Shown piece by piece: positions 45,398 through 53,795 of a DNA stretch of 64,000 bases. The first letter of the stretch is position 1. Each line of letters begins with the position of its first letter. This DNA is from Promethearchaeota archaeon (lineage in GTDB: Archaea > Asgardarchaeota > Lokiarchaeia > Sigynarchaeales > SOKP01): assembly GCA_030605085.1 (NCBI GenBank), contig JAUWBH010000005.1:1-64000 (forward strand). Direction: 5' to 3'. The position numbers and the translations under genes were made by a program. The notes under the pieces are model-generated. The model ran no database searches. It was given only the letters and a program-made list of their open reading frames with translations, and was not told the DNA's origin.

Positions 45398-45655
45398 ATG
45401 GTCAAAGAGAAAGAAGTTCAAGAAGATTTAAAATATCTACTCGGAAATATGGGAATTGAAATCCTAATAGCAATTGATAAAGGAGCAAAAGATTTCGAGA
45501 CGATTCATTTGTTTTCAGGTTGTCCTCTTTCTTGTATTAGAGGAAGAATCCCCGTCTTACTTGATTTAGCGCTTATAAAACAAAATAGCAATGAAGAATA
45601 CTTTTTAACAGAAAAAGGCATTATTTTTAAAAATAAGTTATTAAATAAATACTAA
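45398..45655 (+). CDS. Small winged-helix protein
   Basis: These 85 residues form one winged helix: LKYLLGNMGIEILIAIDKG, a recognition-helix region CPLSCIRGRIPVLLDLAL, then a wing IKQNSNEEYFLTEKG. The end is basic. It lies 30 bases after the longin/winged-helix gene on the same strand, so the two are probably co-transcribed, and its fold resembles the repeats in that protein. It is a transcription regulator or a partner of the longin protein. Confidence 0.6.
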   Translation: MVKEKEVQEDLKYLLGNMGIEILIAIDKGAKDFETIHLFSGCPLSCIRGRIPVLLDLALIKQNSNEEYFLTEKGIIFKNKLLNKY

Positions 45656-45692
45656 TAATAAAAGCAAAAATAAATTTATATTTCAGATTGGG

Positions 45693-45729
45693 GCGACTGC
45701 GTCATTGCTATTGAGCAAATAGCTTTCGC
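45693..45729. ncRNA. Possible small structured RNA or terminator hairpin
   Basis: GCGA (45693) pairs with TCGC (45726), enclosing a second stem GCTATT/AATAGC with loop GAGCA. The unpaired ten-base stretch between the stems is on one side only. The block is GC-richer than its surroundings and lies between convergent genes. It could be a small guide-type RNA or a bidirectional terminator. No C/D boxes are visible. Confidence 0.25.
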
Positions 45730-45763
45730 TTGTCATAGAGTTCATCATTAATATAAATTCAAA

Positions 45764-46249
45764 TTAATTTTTATTCCTTTTAAATTTTTGATGTAAAAAG
45801 TCTTTTTTGTAATATTTTTTCTCATAATAGCCGGATTTTTTAAAACCTCCACTTTCTTCAATAATGTTCTCTAGCCCACCCTTTTGAGATATTTTTTTCT
45901 TATATTCTTCATATTCGTGAACGGTTAACTCTTTTCTATTTAACAAATAATCTAATATCTCAATAGCTTCTTCTTTAGTGGAGCATCGTCTTAAAAAATC
46001 AGTTGCTCCAGGATTTATCAATTCTTTAGGAACGCATCTATTTTTACTCTGATCCTTTACTTCACCTGGTTGTTCGATTTCTAAATTAACAGAATCGATT
46101 TTCACTGATTTCTTTTTATCTGTGATTTCGGTAATTAAATTAGGAAAGTTATTTTCAAATTGATTTCTGTCATAAGCGATATTTAAGCCGTTTTTATCTT
46201 CTACTTTTGCCTTTTTTACCGGCTCCTCATCGTTATTTTTTTTTTTCAT
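45764..46249 (-). CDS. DUF2095-like conserved archaeal protein
   Basis: The 161-residue protein has a Lys/Asn-rich start, then NNFPNLITEITD, followed by NPGATDFLRRCSTKEEAIEILDYL and the 'gglenii.esggfkksgYYeKkYYkk' end. The pattern 'P...DFlRRC.t.eEA.eil.yL......' matches the archaeal DUF2095 group as I recall it. The function is unknown. The Lys/Tyr-rich tail may bind nucleic acid. It converges on the small winged-helix gene. Confidence 0.55.
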   Translation of the reverse strand: MKKKNNDEEPVKKAKVEDKNGLNIAYDRNQFENNFPNLITEITDKKKSVKIDSVNLEIEQPGEVKDQSKNRCVPKELINPGATDFLRRCSTKEEAIEILDYLLNRKELTVHEYEEYKKKISQKGGLENIIEESGGFKKSGYYEKKYYKKDFLHQKFKRNKN

Positions 46250-46774
46250 TTACTAACAAATAAGTTTTTAAAATATCCTATAAAATAAATTTTTAATATT
46301 ATTGAATAAAAAAACGATCTTTGTTCAAAAATATTTGTGTTTAAATATTGTGGCTTAGATATGGGTATGGCGGGGTATTTTTACCCACTTTATAAAGGTT
46401 TTGTATTTGTTCGTTTTTTCAAATCCCTTTTTTTGGGGGGAAGTCTTTATGGCTTCCCTTAAACTTTTTAATGCTTGTTATATTGTTTTTTTTATGATTT
46501 CCAATTTAACAATGTTCTTAAAACTTTTAATATATGAAATAGTATTGAAATTGAATATTTAAAAGAAGAAATTGAGCAATTAAAAGCACAAATCGAAGAT
46601 TTAAAAGCACAAACTTCAGAATGGGCAGTTGAGGGAAAAATTTATCCATTGTAAAATATTGTTAAAACTCTTGAGATTATAAAAAATAAATACTCAAAGT
46701 GCTGGTTGAATCGTATTTTGAGAAAGTTATAAAGAATGTGATCCAAGAAAGTGTACATCTTATGTTTCTAAATT
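46250..46774. other. Non-coding stretch with hairpins and a coiled-coil ORF fragment
   Basis: No convincing full gene lies here. Two hairpins are visible: GGGTA-TTTT-TACCC near 46374-46391, and GGGAAG...CTTCCC near 46437-46460 behind a run of Gs. At 46541-46654 an open frame of 37 codons without a start codon reads as a coiled coil (EEIEQLKAQIEDLKAQ), likely the remnant of a longer gene. Confidence 0.45.
46541..46654 (+). pseudogene. Coiled-coil gene remnant
   Basis: A 37-residue frame bounded by stops and lacking ATG, GTG or TTG encodes heptad repeats (YLKEEIEQLKAQIEDLKAQ), then WAVEGKIYPL. It resembles the N-terminal coil of some regulators or transposase partners, but no domain remains. 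Composition matches coding DNA better than the surrounding bases. Confidence 0.3.
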
Positions 46775-47800
46775 TTACACTTCCGAAGCTATTATTAGAT
46801 AACTTTTTTTAAGATTAAGGTCTTTGTTTTGCATCCAAAACCTACTCTTTTTATAGTGCTTTCTTTTGATCTCATCTAAGTCCAAATCTAAAGTACCTAA
46901 ATAAATACAATAAAATTCTTCTATATCGTAACTAATTACAAATGTTTTGAGAATGACATTTTTTTGAGTAGAAACCATGATATTTGTAAAGTGGTAGATA
47001 ATTTCAAACAAAAATCCATAATCTTGCCTTTTTTCATTAGATAATTCTTTTAATCGATCTGTAATCTCATCTAAATTAGCGGAAAAGATCAAGCTAGTAG
47101 AAATTTCATTAGCAATTTTCCTTATTTGTTGTTCAACCTTATCTCTCAACATCTCAGAAGTTGACCAAAAAACAAATCCAAAATTGTTATAAAAAAATAT
47201 CCCATCTGCCATGTTATAATCAATTGGTTCAATAACCGATAAAATCGAAAGAGCAATTCCATATTCTGATAATTCTTTTTGATTTATCAAATTCATAACT
47301 TCTTCTAAATCTATTTTTGAAATTTTTTCAATGGTTTCCTGTATTATTCTTCTCTTGTAAGTTGTTAAGGGTTGCTCTTTTACAATAGTTAATATGTTTT
47401 CTATACCAAGTTCTTCTAAAGCAGTACTTAGAGTTGCAGAAACTTCAGACTCTTTATTTCTTTCTATGTATTTTTTTTCTAATTCTTCAATCTTAGAAAT
47501 TTTTCCCTTTATTTCATTATAAAAGAGAATAATGTGCTTCTTATCATATTTAATATTTCTTTTCCTGCGATTACACACAGAACATGCAGGAACTAGATTA
47601 GAATAACTATTTAATTCAAAATCCTTTGGTAAATCATATAATTTAATTGCCTCATCATTTCCTAAAGATTTTGGTATAACGTGATCCACTTCAAAATCAT
47701 TATATTGAATTGGCTTTTTACAATAAAAACACTTTTTTTTATATGCTTTCCATAACGTTCTTCTAACAAATGGATCGTTCATATTTATTTTTTCAGACAT
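46775..47800 (-). CDS. HNH endonuclease-domain protein
   Basis: The 341-residue protein has an HNH domain at about residues 15-80: CFYCKK, FEVDHVIPKSLG (catalytic His after Asp), NSYSNLVPACSVCNRRK (Asn, and a second Cys pair for zinc). The remaining 260 residues are helical, then mixed, with no named domain. It lies 49 bases downstream of a winged-helix protein on the same strand and is surrounded by repeats and gene remnants. It could be a mobile endonuclease or the effector of a defence pair. The sequence does not decide this. Confidence 0.78.
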   Translation of the reverse strand: MSEKINMNDPFVRRTLWKAYKKKCFYCKKPIQYNDFEVDHVIPKSLGNDEAIKLYDLPKDFELNSYSNLVPACSVCNRRKRNIKYDKKHIILFYNEIKGKISKIEELEKKYIERNKESEVSATLSTALEELGIENILTIVKEQPLTTYKRRIIQETIEKISKIDLEEVMNLINQKELSEYGIALSILSVIEPIDYNMADGIFFYNNFGFVFWSTSEMLRDKVEQQIRKIANEISTSLIFSANLDEITDRLKELSNEKRQDYGFLFEIIYHFTNIMVSTQKNVILKTFVISYDIEEFYCIYLGTLDLDLDEIKRKHYKKSRFWMQNKDLNLKKSYLIIASEV

Positions 47801-47849
47801 TTCTTAGTTTAACTCTTTTTAAGACAAATAAAGCTAATAAAAAGTACAA

Positions 47850-48722
47850 TTAAAAATTCTTCATTTTCTCAAAGATTTCTCTCGCTTTAAAATCATAATA
47901 TACTGCATCTTTATAGAATTCTTCGTCAGATTTATCTAAAGGGATTTTGTTTTTCATTTTATACTTGTTTTCATGAGTAATTGTAAGAAATTTTGGTCTT
48001 AGCAACTCAGGATCATGTAAAGGAAACTGTCTTAAAATGCCTAGCTCTTTATAAAAATCCTTCAATTTATTGAATACACTAAATAAATTATGAAAATTGC
48101 ATTTAATAGTGATTCGAAAATCCAAATCTTCTGGTTTTTCAATTATGTGCCATATATCTGGATTCATTAAGTAAATTTCTCGCATAAAATTATAAATAAC
48201 TTCAAAATACAATGTGTTTGCAATTTCACCAATAATGAATTTATTTTTTAATTTTTCTCCAAAGTTATGGATTATTTCAATATTTCTAATCATTTTACTA
48301 CGTAATTTTACTTCTAATTCATAAATCTCATTTTCTTCTAAATGCTCTCTTCTTTTATCTAAGACACTTTTATTAAACCAAATTTGCTGTTCTGTATCTT
48401 TAGAGTATTCTTTGTAATATTGATTGAAAGAATACTTTTTTGTTGTCTTATCCAATAAGATTTTTCCAATATCTCTTAAATTTTTTAGATGTTTATGAAA
48501 AGTCGCATGTGACATTAGAGTTTTATCAATATCGTCTAAATTCTGTTGTTCTATGGTTATACTTGTTTCAACTAAGTATTTATAGAGAGTTGTTCTTGTT
48601 GAAGGTTTTTTTTTTATGAAATCAAGCAAAATATCATTGTTGTTCATGAAATCTTCATCACCTTTGCTCTTTTTTCTGTATAAATACTCCTTTAGTAATT
48701 CCTTAATTTGTTTTTCTTTCAT
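47850..48722 (-). CDS. Predicted winged-helix regulator upstream of the HNH gene
   Basis: The 290-residue protein has an N-terminal region that looks like a winged helix (STRTTLYKYLVETSITIEQQ; SHATFHKHLKNLRDIGKILL; TTKKYSFNQYY). A long helical part follows with hydrophobic positions (IRNIEIIHNFGEKLKNKF) and a C-terminal charged end. I do not recognise the second domain. It begins next to an operator-like palindrome at 48752-48771, suggesting autoregulation. Probably one operon with the HNH gene. Confidence 0.55.
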   Translation of the reverse strand: MKEKQIKELLKEYLYRKKSKGDEDFMNNNDILLDFIKKKPSTRTTLYKYLVETSITIEQQNLDDIDKTLMSHATFHKHLKNLRDIGKILLDKTTKKYSFNQYYKEYSKDTEQQIWFNKSVLDKRREHLEENEIYELEVKLRSKMIRNIEIIHNFGEKLKNKFIIGEIANTLYFEVIYNFMREIYLMNPDIWHIIEKPEDLDFRITIKCNFHNLFSVFNKLKDFYKELGILRQFPLHDPELLRPKFLTITHENKYKMKNKIPLDKSDEEFYKDAVYYDFKAREIFEKMKNF

Positions 48723-48748
48723 TTTCTCTATCTTTTTTTAAAGAGTTT

Positions 48749-48829
48749 AGTATAGTATTCAATTATACTATCTCACTGATTATTATATAGTCCTTAATAT
48801 ATTTATAAATGTTTGTTTTTTACTATACT
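48749..48829. promoter_or_regulatory. Operator-like inverted motifs between divergent genes
   Basis: AGTATAGTA at 48749-48757 and its complement TACTATACT at 48821-48829 flank the 48723-48847 gap. The first copy is also half of a 7-base inverted repeat (ATAGTAT-6-ATACTAT, 48752-48771). A TATA-like ATTTATAAAT lies at 48801-48810. The second copy falls near the expected start of the plus-strand transcript, a good position for repression by the neighbouring winged-helix protein. Confidence 0.45.
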
Positions 48830-48847
48830 TAAAAAAATAGTTTTAGC

Positions 48848-49171
48848 TTGAAAAGATTGCCTCAATATAAATTAGAAGATATCATTAATATTTTGGAAAT
48901 ATCCTTAGATGAAAAGCTATTAGAAGGTGTTGATTTATCTTCATTTAAACTTCTGTTTCGAGATAGAAATAAGCCATATGAAGTTATTGAGGCAGATATT
49001 ATAAATAGTAGGAATACTAAAGCATTGTTCTTTATACCAAAAGAATCCGAAAGAGCCAAAATTATTGAAACTGATTTGCGTTATAAAGATCAAATCACAC
49101 CAGACCGCAGGGAACGAGTTCAGAGTTCTGAACAAAGTGAACAAGGGCTGGTCGTATCGGGTTCATTCTAA
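48848..49171 (+). CDS. Hypothetical protein with repeat-derived C-terminus
   Basis: A TTG starts 107 codons. The first about 85 residues look like a genuine small alpha/beta protein (EDIINILEISLDEKLLEGVD, FKLLFRDRNKPYEVIEADII). The last about 20 (RRERVQSSEQSEQ...) are encoded inside the direct repeat at 49111-49145, so the natural end has probably been replaced by the repeat. No family is recognised. Confidence 0.4.
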   Translation: MKRLPQYKLEDIINILEISLDEKLLEGVDLSSFKLLFRDRNKPYEVIEADIINSRNTKALFFIPKESERAKIIETDLRYKDQITPDRRERVQSSEQSEQGLVVSGSF

Positions 49172-49262
49172 AAAAATTAGCGATGTGCTGAACGGAGTGA
49201 AGCTAGAACAGAACGCATGGAACGAGTTCAGAGTTCTGAACGAAGTGAGCAAGTTCTGTTCG
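49105..49262. repeat. Direct repeats with internal palindromes, 108-base period
   Basis: Two 35-base copies at 49111-49145 and 49219-49253 differ at 2 positions. Each contains the perfect inverted repeat GTTCAGA-GT-TCTGAAC, followed by GAAC(A/G)AAGTGA(A/G)CAAG. A third partial unit (CTGAACGGAGTGAAG) lies between them at 49188-49202. The second copy is also enclosed by CAGAAC/GTTCTG, so a long hairpin can form. GC content is well above the surroundings. Confidence 0.8.
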
Positions 49263-49503
49263 TATTGAAATTTATTGCTACATCTCTAGAAATTAATCAA
49301 AATCAATGGCTTATAATAAATTTAAAGTAAAAAAATTTAAGAAAAGAAAGGTAAGATAAAAAAATTAATAAAAAGGAAAAAAAAAAGAGTATATATTATT
49401 ATTTTTTCTTAGGAGTTAATAAACTTCCAAATCGATGCTTTCCCTTATTTTTTCGCCATGAATCCTATTAAACGAATTTAATTTAATATCTCCTGAATAT
49501 CCT
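49263..49503. other. Intergenic stretch with no clear feature
   Basis: AT-rich DNA after the repeats with short A-rich runs (AAAAAAAAGAG). No open frame of note and no structured RNA was seen. Confidence 0.4.
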
Positions 49504-49815
49504 TTAGCCCCAAACTGCACGAGCTCCGAGAGCTATTGCGCCTAAAACAAAAATCAAACAAAGAACAGATAGAATTAACCCTATCGTTGCAAATGTTTTA
49601 GGATCATCTTTCGCGCATCCTATTATTCCAAGAATTAATCCAATTATGGCTAAGAAAAGTATAACTAACCCCATGCTAGCCGCTGCGATAACGGAAGGTT
49701 CGCTATAACTACTAGCTCCCATAGCATTCCATATAAGTGGAGGAAAAACTAGAAAATCCAAAATACAGGTAATAATTGCTATTATGAAAGAAGCCAAGCC
49801 GATTCCTTTTCCCAT
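49504..49815 (-). CDS. Small membrane protein, three TM helices (DUF4190-like)
   Basis: The 103-residue protein has hydrophobic helices at about residues 5-25, 44-66 and 76-97, the last two Gly/Ile/Leu-rich (LAIIGLILGIIGCAKDDPK, ATIGLILSVLCLI). The 'gliLgiigc...' helix-loop-helix pattern resembles the DUF4190 group. Function unknown. Isolated gene. Confidence 0.6.
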   Translation of the reverse strand: MGKGIGLASFIIAIITCILDFLVFPPLIWNAMGASSYSEPSVIAAASMGLVILFLAIIGLILGIIGCAKDDPKTFATIGLILSVLCLIFVLGAIALGARAVWG

Positions 49816-50083
49816 ATGTTTACACCTACAATTTTGTATTTTTTTCTAATGTAATTAAAATTTTGATAAAATTGTATTTAAATGTTTTTATTTAACATCG
49901 AAAATATTTAATTAATTTTTAAGAAGTAAGAAATAAAGTACTTGTTCTTTAAAAATTCTATCTCGTGAAATAAAAAAAAGAGTTTATTTTTTATGGTTTA
50001 TTATTTTTTTATGTTTTTTGTTATGAATCGTTATGGACTCCTTTCTTTAAAAGCTCAGTTTCAGAAATCGCGCACTCTTCCCG

Positions 50084-50260
50084 ATGGTTCTCGACGAATT
50101 CTTTTCCGTAGCTCTCCAACTTTCCAACGAGCTTGTTTTTGGCAAACCGCAAAACCCTTATGTCGCTTTCCGTCAAGTTTACCGAAGTCATCGAAAATCC
50201 GAGTTTTTTTTAGAATCTCCAATAGTTTTTGTGGTATCCGATCCTTTTGAACTACTATAA
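50084..50260 (+). CDS. Short ORF, possible gene fragment
   Basis: ATG-started, 58 codons: FFSVALQLSNELVFGKPQNP, then FRQVYRSHRKSEFFLES and a hydrophobic end IVFVVSDPFELL. Its composition is more protein-like than that of the overlapping frame at 49993-50250. The frame is open back to a stop at 50048-50050. It sits in a GC-richer patch next to the CGTCACACGA repeats. It may be a remnant of an imported gene; I do not recognise it. Confidence 0.3.
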   Translation: MVLDEFFSVALQLSNELVFGKPQNPYVAFRQVYRSHRKSEFFLESPIVFVVSDPFELL

Positions 50261-50564
50261 ACCCTATCTTTTTTTACAACCGACCATCCCACCGACTATC
50301 CGCAAGGTTTTGTACTACGAAACTTTTATTTCGTCACACGATATTTTCATTTTGTAATACAAAACCGTATTTCGTCACACGAAAAAATATCGAATACCTA
50401 TTCGCAAAATACCCAAAAAAATATCGTCACACGAAAAAAACCCTCTGTATCTTGTTTATGTATACGAAAGTTTGAAACCAATCACACCACGACGAAAAAC
50501 ATTCATAAAGAATTAAGTATTTTTTTAAGTTAATCTAAATAATAAAATTATTTCTTAATAATAA
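50261..50564. repeat. Gap with three CGTCACACGA repeats
   Basis: The decamer CGTCACACGA occurs at 50332-50341, 50372-50381 and 50424-50433, each within a similar A-rich context (TTTCGTCACACGAAAAAA). Near-palindromic TTTGTAATACAAA lies between them. No gene fits here. The repeats could be protein-binding iterons of a small element or the upstream region of the serA-like gene, whose promoter should lie near 50520-50545. Confidence 0.6.
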
Positions 50565-51488
50565 ATGAAAATATTAATCGCAGATAAGCTTCGAGAAGAA
50601 GGTATTAAAATATTTGAAGAGAATGGATTTGATGTTGTAAAGAAGTTTTCTATTAACCTCGAGGATTTGAAAAAAGAAATTGGAAATTACGACGCAATAG
50701 TTATTCGTTCAAGAACTAAATTGACGGCGGATGTTTTAGAAAACGCTAAAAAGATTAAGGTAATTGGAAGAGCAGGAGTTGGCTTAGACAATGTAAATCT
50801 TGAAAAAGCAAGAGAATTAAATATAGAAGTATTTAATACGCCTGAAGCGCCTTCTGTTTCTGTGGCGGAATTAACAATCGGGCTATTACTTAGTTTAGTC
50901 AGGCATATCTCAAAAGCAGATGAGACGATGCATTGTGGTCAATGGCTTAAAAATGATTATATGGGATATACTTTGCAGGGGAAAAAAATTGGGTTAATTG
51001 GTTTCGGAAATATAGGTCAAGCAGTAGCTAAAAGATGTGAAGCATTAGGGATGATAATTGGAGTATATGATAAAGACTCAGCGGTAATAGAGAAGGCTCA
51101 GAAATTAGGGTACAAAGTTTATCGCCTCGTGGATGATTTAATTAAAGATGTACAAATAATTTCTTTGCATATACCAGCTACAGTAGAAACTGAAAATACC
51201 ATTAACGAGAGAAGATTGAAAATGATGAATAAAAATACGATAATAATTAATACTGCTAGAGGAAATCTTATTGATGAGGGAGCTCTATTAAAAGCGTTAA
51301 AAAAAAATGAAATTGGCGGGGCTGCTTTAGATGTCTACAGAGAAGAACCTTTAAAAAATTTAGATCTTTGCAATTGCGAAAATAATTTAATTTTAACGCC
51401 TCACTTGGGAAGTCAAACCATAGAGACTCAATTACAAGCAAGCATAATGATTGCAGAAAGAATTGTGGATTTTTTAAAGGATTTATAA
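50565..51488 (+). CDS. serA: D-3-phosphoglycerate dehydrogenase-like 2-hydroxyacid dehydrogenase
   Basis: The 307-residue NAD-dependent enzyme has the Rossmann motif GLIGFGNIGQAVA (about residue 144). Catalytic Arg in IINTARGNLIDE (about 230), Glu in YREEPL and His in LTPHLGSQT complete the set. It catalyses the first step of serine synthesis from 3-phosphoglycerate if it is true SerA. It lacks the C-terminal ACT regulatory domain of longer forms, like the short archaeal versions. L15e follows 80 bases later. Confidence 0.85.
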   Translation: MKILIADKLREEGIKIFEENGFDVVKKFSINLEDLKKEIGNYDAIVIRSRTKLTADVLENAKKIKVIGRAGVGLDNVNLEKARELNIEVFNTPEAPSVSVAELTIGLLLSLVRHISKADETMHCGQWLKNDYMGYTLQGKKIGLIGFGNIGQAVAKRCEALGMIIGVYDKDSAVIEKAQKLGYKVYRLVDDLIKDVQIISLHIPATVETENTINERRLKMMNKNTIIINTARGNLIDEGALLKALKKNEIGGAALDVYREEPLKNLDLCNCENNLILTPHLGSQTIETQLQASIMIAERIVDFLKDL

Positions 51489-51566
51489 TCTTCACTACTT
51501 AACCATAAAAATAATAAAACATGCTTATTTTTAATAAATATAAATTAACGAGTGTGCTAATGAAAC

Positions 51567-52151
51567 TTGAAGTCTGGATATAGTTATGTAAAAGAAACAT
51601 TTGAGAAATATGAGAAAGGTTATCAGACACCTCATTGGTTTCGTGGAATTGAATACAGAAAGGGTAGATCAATTCAAAGAATTGAAAAGCCAACAAAAAT
51701 TCATAGAGCAAGAGCTTTAGGGTATAAGGCAAAACAAGGTTATATTATTGTTAGGTCTCGAATAAGAAAGGGAGGAATGCATAAGGTAAGACCAAAAAGA
51801 GGCAGAAAACCACGAGCTATGGGCGTAAAAAAATATACAACCGGAAAAAATCTACAGTGGATTGCAGAAGAGCGAGTACAAAGGAAATATCCTAATATGC
51901 AAGTATTAAATTCTTATAAAATTTATTCAGATGGTAAAAAATGGTATTATGAAGTAATTTTAGTTGATCCTAACCATCCAGTAATTAAATCTGATCCTAA
52001 AATAAATTGGATTTGTGAATCCGCTCATAAAAAGAGGGTAACCAGGGGTTTAACATCCGCTGGAAAGAGAGCACGAGGTTTGCGAAAGAAAGGATGGGGG
52101 TCCGAAAAAACTCGCCCAAGTATAAGTGCAAATAAAGGGCGAGGTAAATAA
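51567..52151 (+). CDS. rpl15e: Ribosomal protein L15e
   Basis: This 194-residue protein of the large subunit is found only in archaea and eukaryotes. The family blocks are complete: RIEKPTKIHRARALGYKAKQG, VRPKRGRKPRAMG, the NLQWIAEERVQRKYPNMQVL helix, YYEVILVDPNHPVIKSDPK, and a basic GLTSAGKRARGLRKKG tail. It starts at a TTG, since a TGA lies two codons upstream in frame. A short ATG frame overlaps the start at 51560. Confidence 0.95.
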   Translation: MKSGYSYVKETFEKYEKGYQTPHWFRGIEYRKGRSIQRIEKPTKIHRARALGYKAKQGYIIVRSRIRKGGMHKVRPKRGRKPRAMGVKKYTTGKNLQWIAEERVQRKYPNMQVLNSYKIYSDGKKWYYEVILVDPNHPVIKSDPKINWICESAHKKRVTRGLTSAGKRARGLRKKGWGSEKTRPSISANKGRGK

Positions 52152-52250
52152 AACCTTATTTAATGGTTTGTTTTTAATACTAAATTTTTTAATATTAAAA
52201 TCAATTCTATATATATTTAAGTATAAAAAATAACTAAATGTGAAATTATA

Positions 52251-53711
52251 TTGACTGATTTTAATCCAAAAGTTTTAAGCAAAGAGGAGTTAAGCAGAAT
52301 TTCAGCAGATGTAAATTCAGAAGAATTAATGTTATTTGATGACCATTGTTTGAATATCCATTATGATAATAAAGTATTAATTGAAGCTAAAGAGCCAGGT
52401 TCTCCTTGGGTTGTTGTGAGAGACTTTAAAACAGGAGAGAAATCTGAGATTATAGATTGTACATCCCAGAACTGGACATTAGCATTAGGTTTCGCCAATC
52501 CCGATGTTAACTATGCGGTCACTGAACAAATGAAGAGGCTTACCCATGTCAAATCAAGCACGGTTTCTCCAGCCCGAGCTAAATTCGTAAATAAATTAGC
52601 AGAACTAGCCCCGGGGAGACTAAAAGGAGGCAGAGTCCATATCAATAATTCTGGTGGCAGTTTAGCAATTGAGGCTGCCATAAAGCTTGCATTGATCGCT
52701 GCGAAAGGAGCAGATCAGATTCTAGTGTTTCGAGGAGGATACCACGGAAATACATTAGCTATGTTGACCGCTTCTCAACCTATTCACACCGTAACAAGAT
52801 TTCGCCCGTTCGGAGTAGATTGTTTCGTAAGAATACCGCAACCATACTGCTACCGTTGCTTGTGGAATTATAAAAATGGATTATATGGTAAGAGGGACCC
52901 TCAATGTAATTTAGAATGTTTTAATTTAGTTAAAGAATATTTACAGGGTTTAACCACGAGAAAACTTGCTGGAGTGATTTTAGAATTATGTCAAGCCGCA
53001 GGTGGACACATTCCTTTTCCCCCAGAGTTTCTTGTAAAGTTAAGAGAAGTTTGTGATCAAGAAAAGATTTTCATTATTTATGATGAGGCTCAAACAGCCG
53101 TATGGAGAACAGGAAAATATTTCTCTCTCACAGAAAAGTATGAGAAAGAATTGGGAATTGATCTATCTCCAGATATGATGTGCTTCACGAAAGCCATCGG
53201 TGGAGGTTTTCCTTTAGGCGCAATGATAGCAAGTCCAAAGATTAAAAAGAGATTTAGTCCATCGGAAGATCATACTACATTTTGTAGCACACCAATAGGT
53301 TTAACGGCTGGACTTGCATCAATAAAAGTCATTGAAAAGGGTAAAATTGGTGAGAATTGTGAAGAGAGGGGCAAACAAATTACAATGAGATTAAAAGAGC
53401 TCCAAGAAAAGTATGAAGTTATAGGCGATATTCGTGGTCCGGGACTCTTTATCGGAATTGAGTTAGTTAAAAACAAAGAATCCAGAGAACCATTTTCGAA
53501 ATTATTACAAGAAATGCTTGTAGAGGGCGTAAGACAGAATATTTTCTTTGGACCTAGTATGCCATACTTAACCGGAACAGGGAAATTATTAATGCACAAT
53601 TTGATTAAAATTAAACCTCCATTAATAATTACAGAAGAAGATGCGGATTTCATCTGTAACAAGTTTGAAAGTGTTCTGAAAGCGTCGCTAAATAGTGTGA
53701 ATAAAGGTTAA
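52251..53711 (+). CDS. Class III PLP-dependent aminotransferase
   Basis: The 486-residue enzyme starts at TTG. PLP motifs are present: NNSGGSLAIEAAIKLA, FRGGYHGNT, the cofactor Asp in IIYDEAQTAVWRTG (about residue 278) and the Schiff-base Lys in MMCFTKAIGGGFPLGA (about 311). It contains a Cys cluster (CYRCLWNY, CNLEC) in an insertion that could bind a metal, which is unusual. The substrate is unknown; the neighbours do not make it the missing LysJ. It is convergent with the SDR gene. Confidence 0.82.
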   Translation: MTDFNPKVLSKEELSRISADVNSEELMLFDDHCLNIHYDNKVLIEAKEPGSPWVVVRDFKTGEKSEIIDCTSQNWTLALGFANPDVNYAVTEQMKRLTHVKSSTVSPARAKFVNKLAELAPGRLKGGRVHINNSGGSLAIEAAIKLALIAAKGADQILVFRGGYHGNTLAMLTASQPIHTVTRFRPFGVDCFVRIPQPYCYRCLWNYKNGLYGKRDPQCNLECFNLVKEYLQGLTTRKLAGVILELCQAAGGHIPFPPEFLVKLREVCDQEKIFIIYDEAQTAVWRTGKYFSLTEKYEKELGIDLSPDMMCFTKAIGGGFPLGAMIASPKIKKRFSPSEDHTTFCSTPIGLTAGLASIKVIEKGKIGENCEERGKQITMRLKELQEKYEVIGDIRGPGLFIGIELVKNKESREPFSKLLQEMLVEGVRQNIFFGPSMPYLTGTGKLLMHNLIKIKPPLIITEEDADFICNKFESVLKASLNSVNKG

Positions 53712-53795
53712 ATTTAAAACATTCAATTAATTAATATAGCTTTTTTTATAATTTGTTAATCGAAATCGTAAGACCCCCATCTAAAATTAATACTA

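Noticed and set aside
46775..48722. HNH and winged-helix pair considered as a known defence system
   Set aside because: No signature of a named system was recognised, and repeats and remnants nearby fit a mobile element equally well.
49993..50250. 85-codon plus-strand ORF
   Set aside because: Composition (Ser/Arg/Phe-rich, no hydrophobic pattern) is unlike a real protein; the overlapping frame 50084-50260 is more plausible, and even that is weak.
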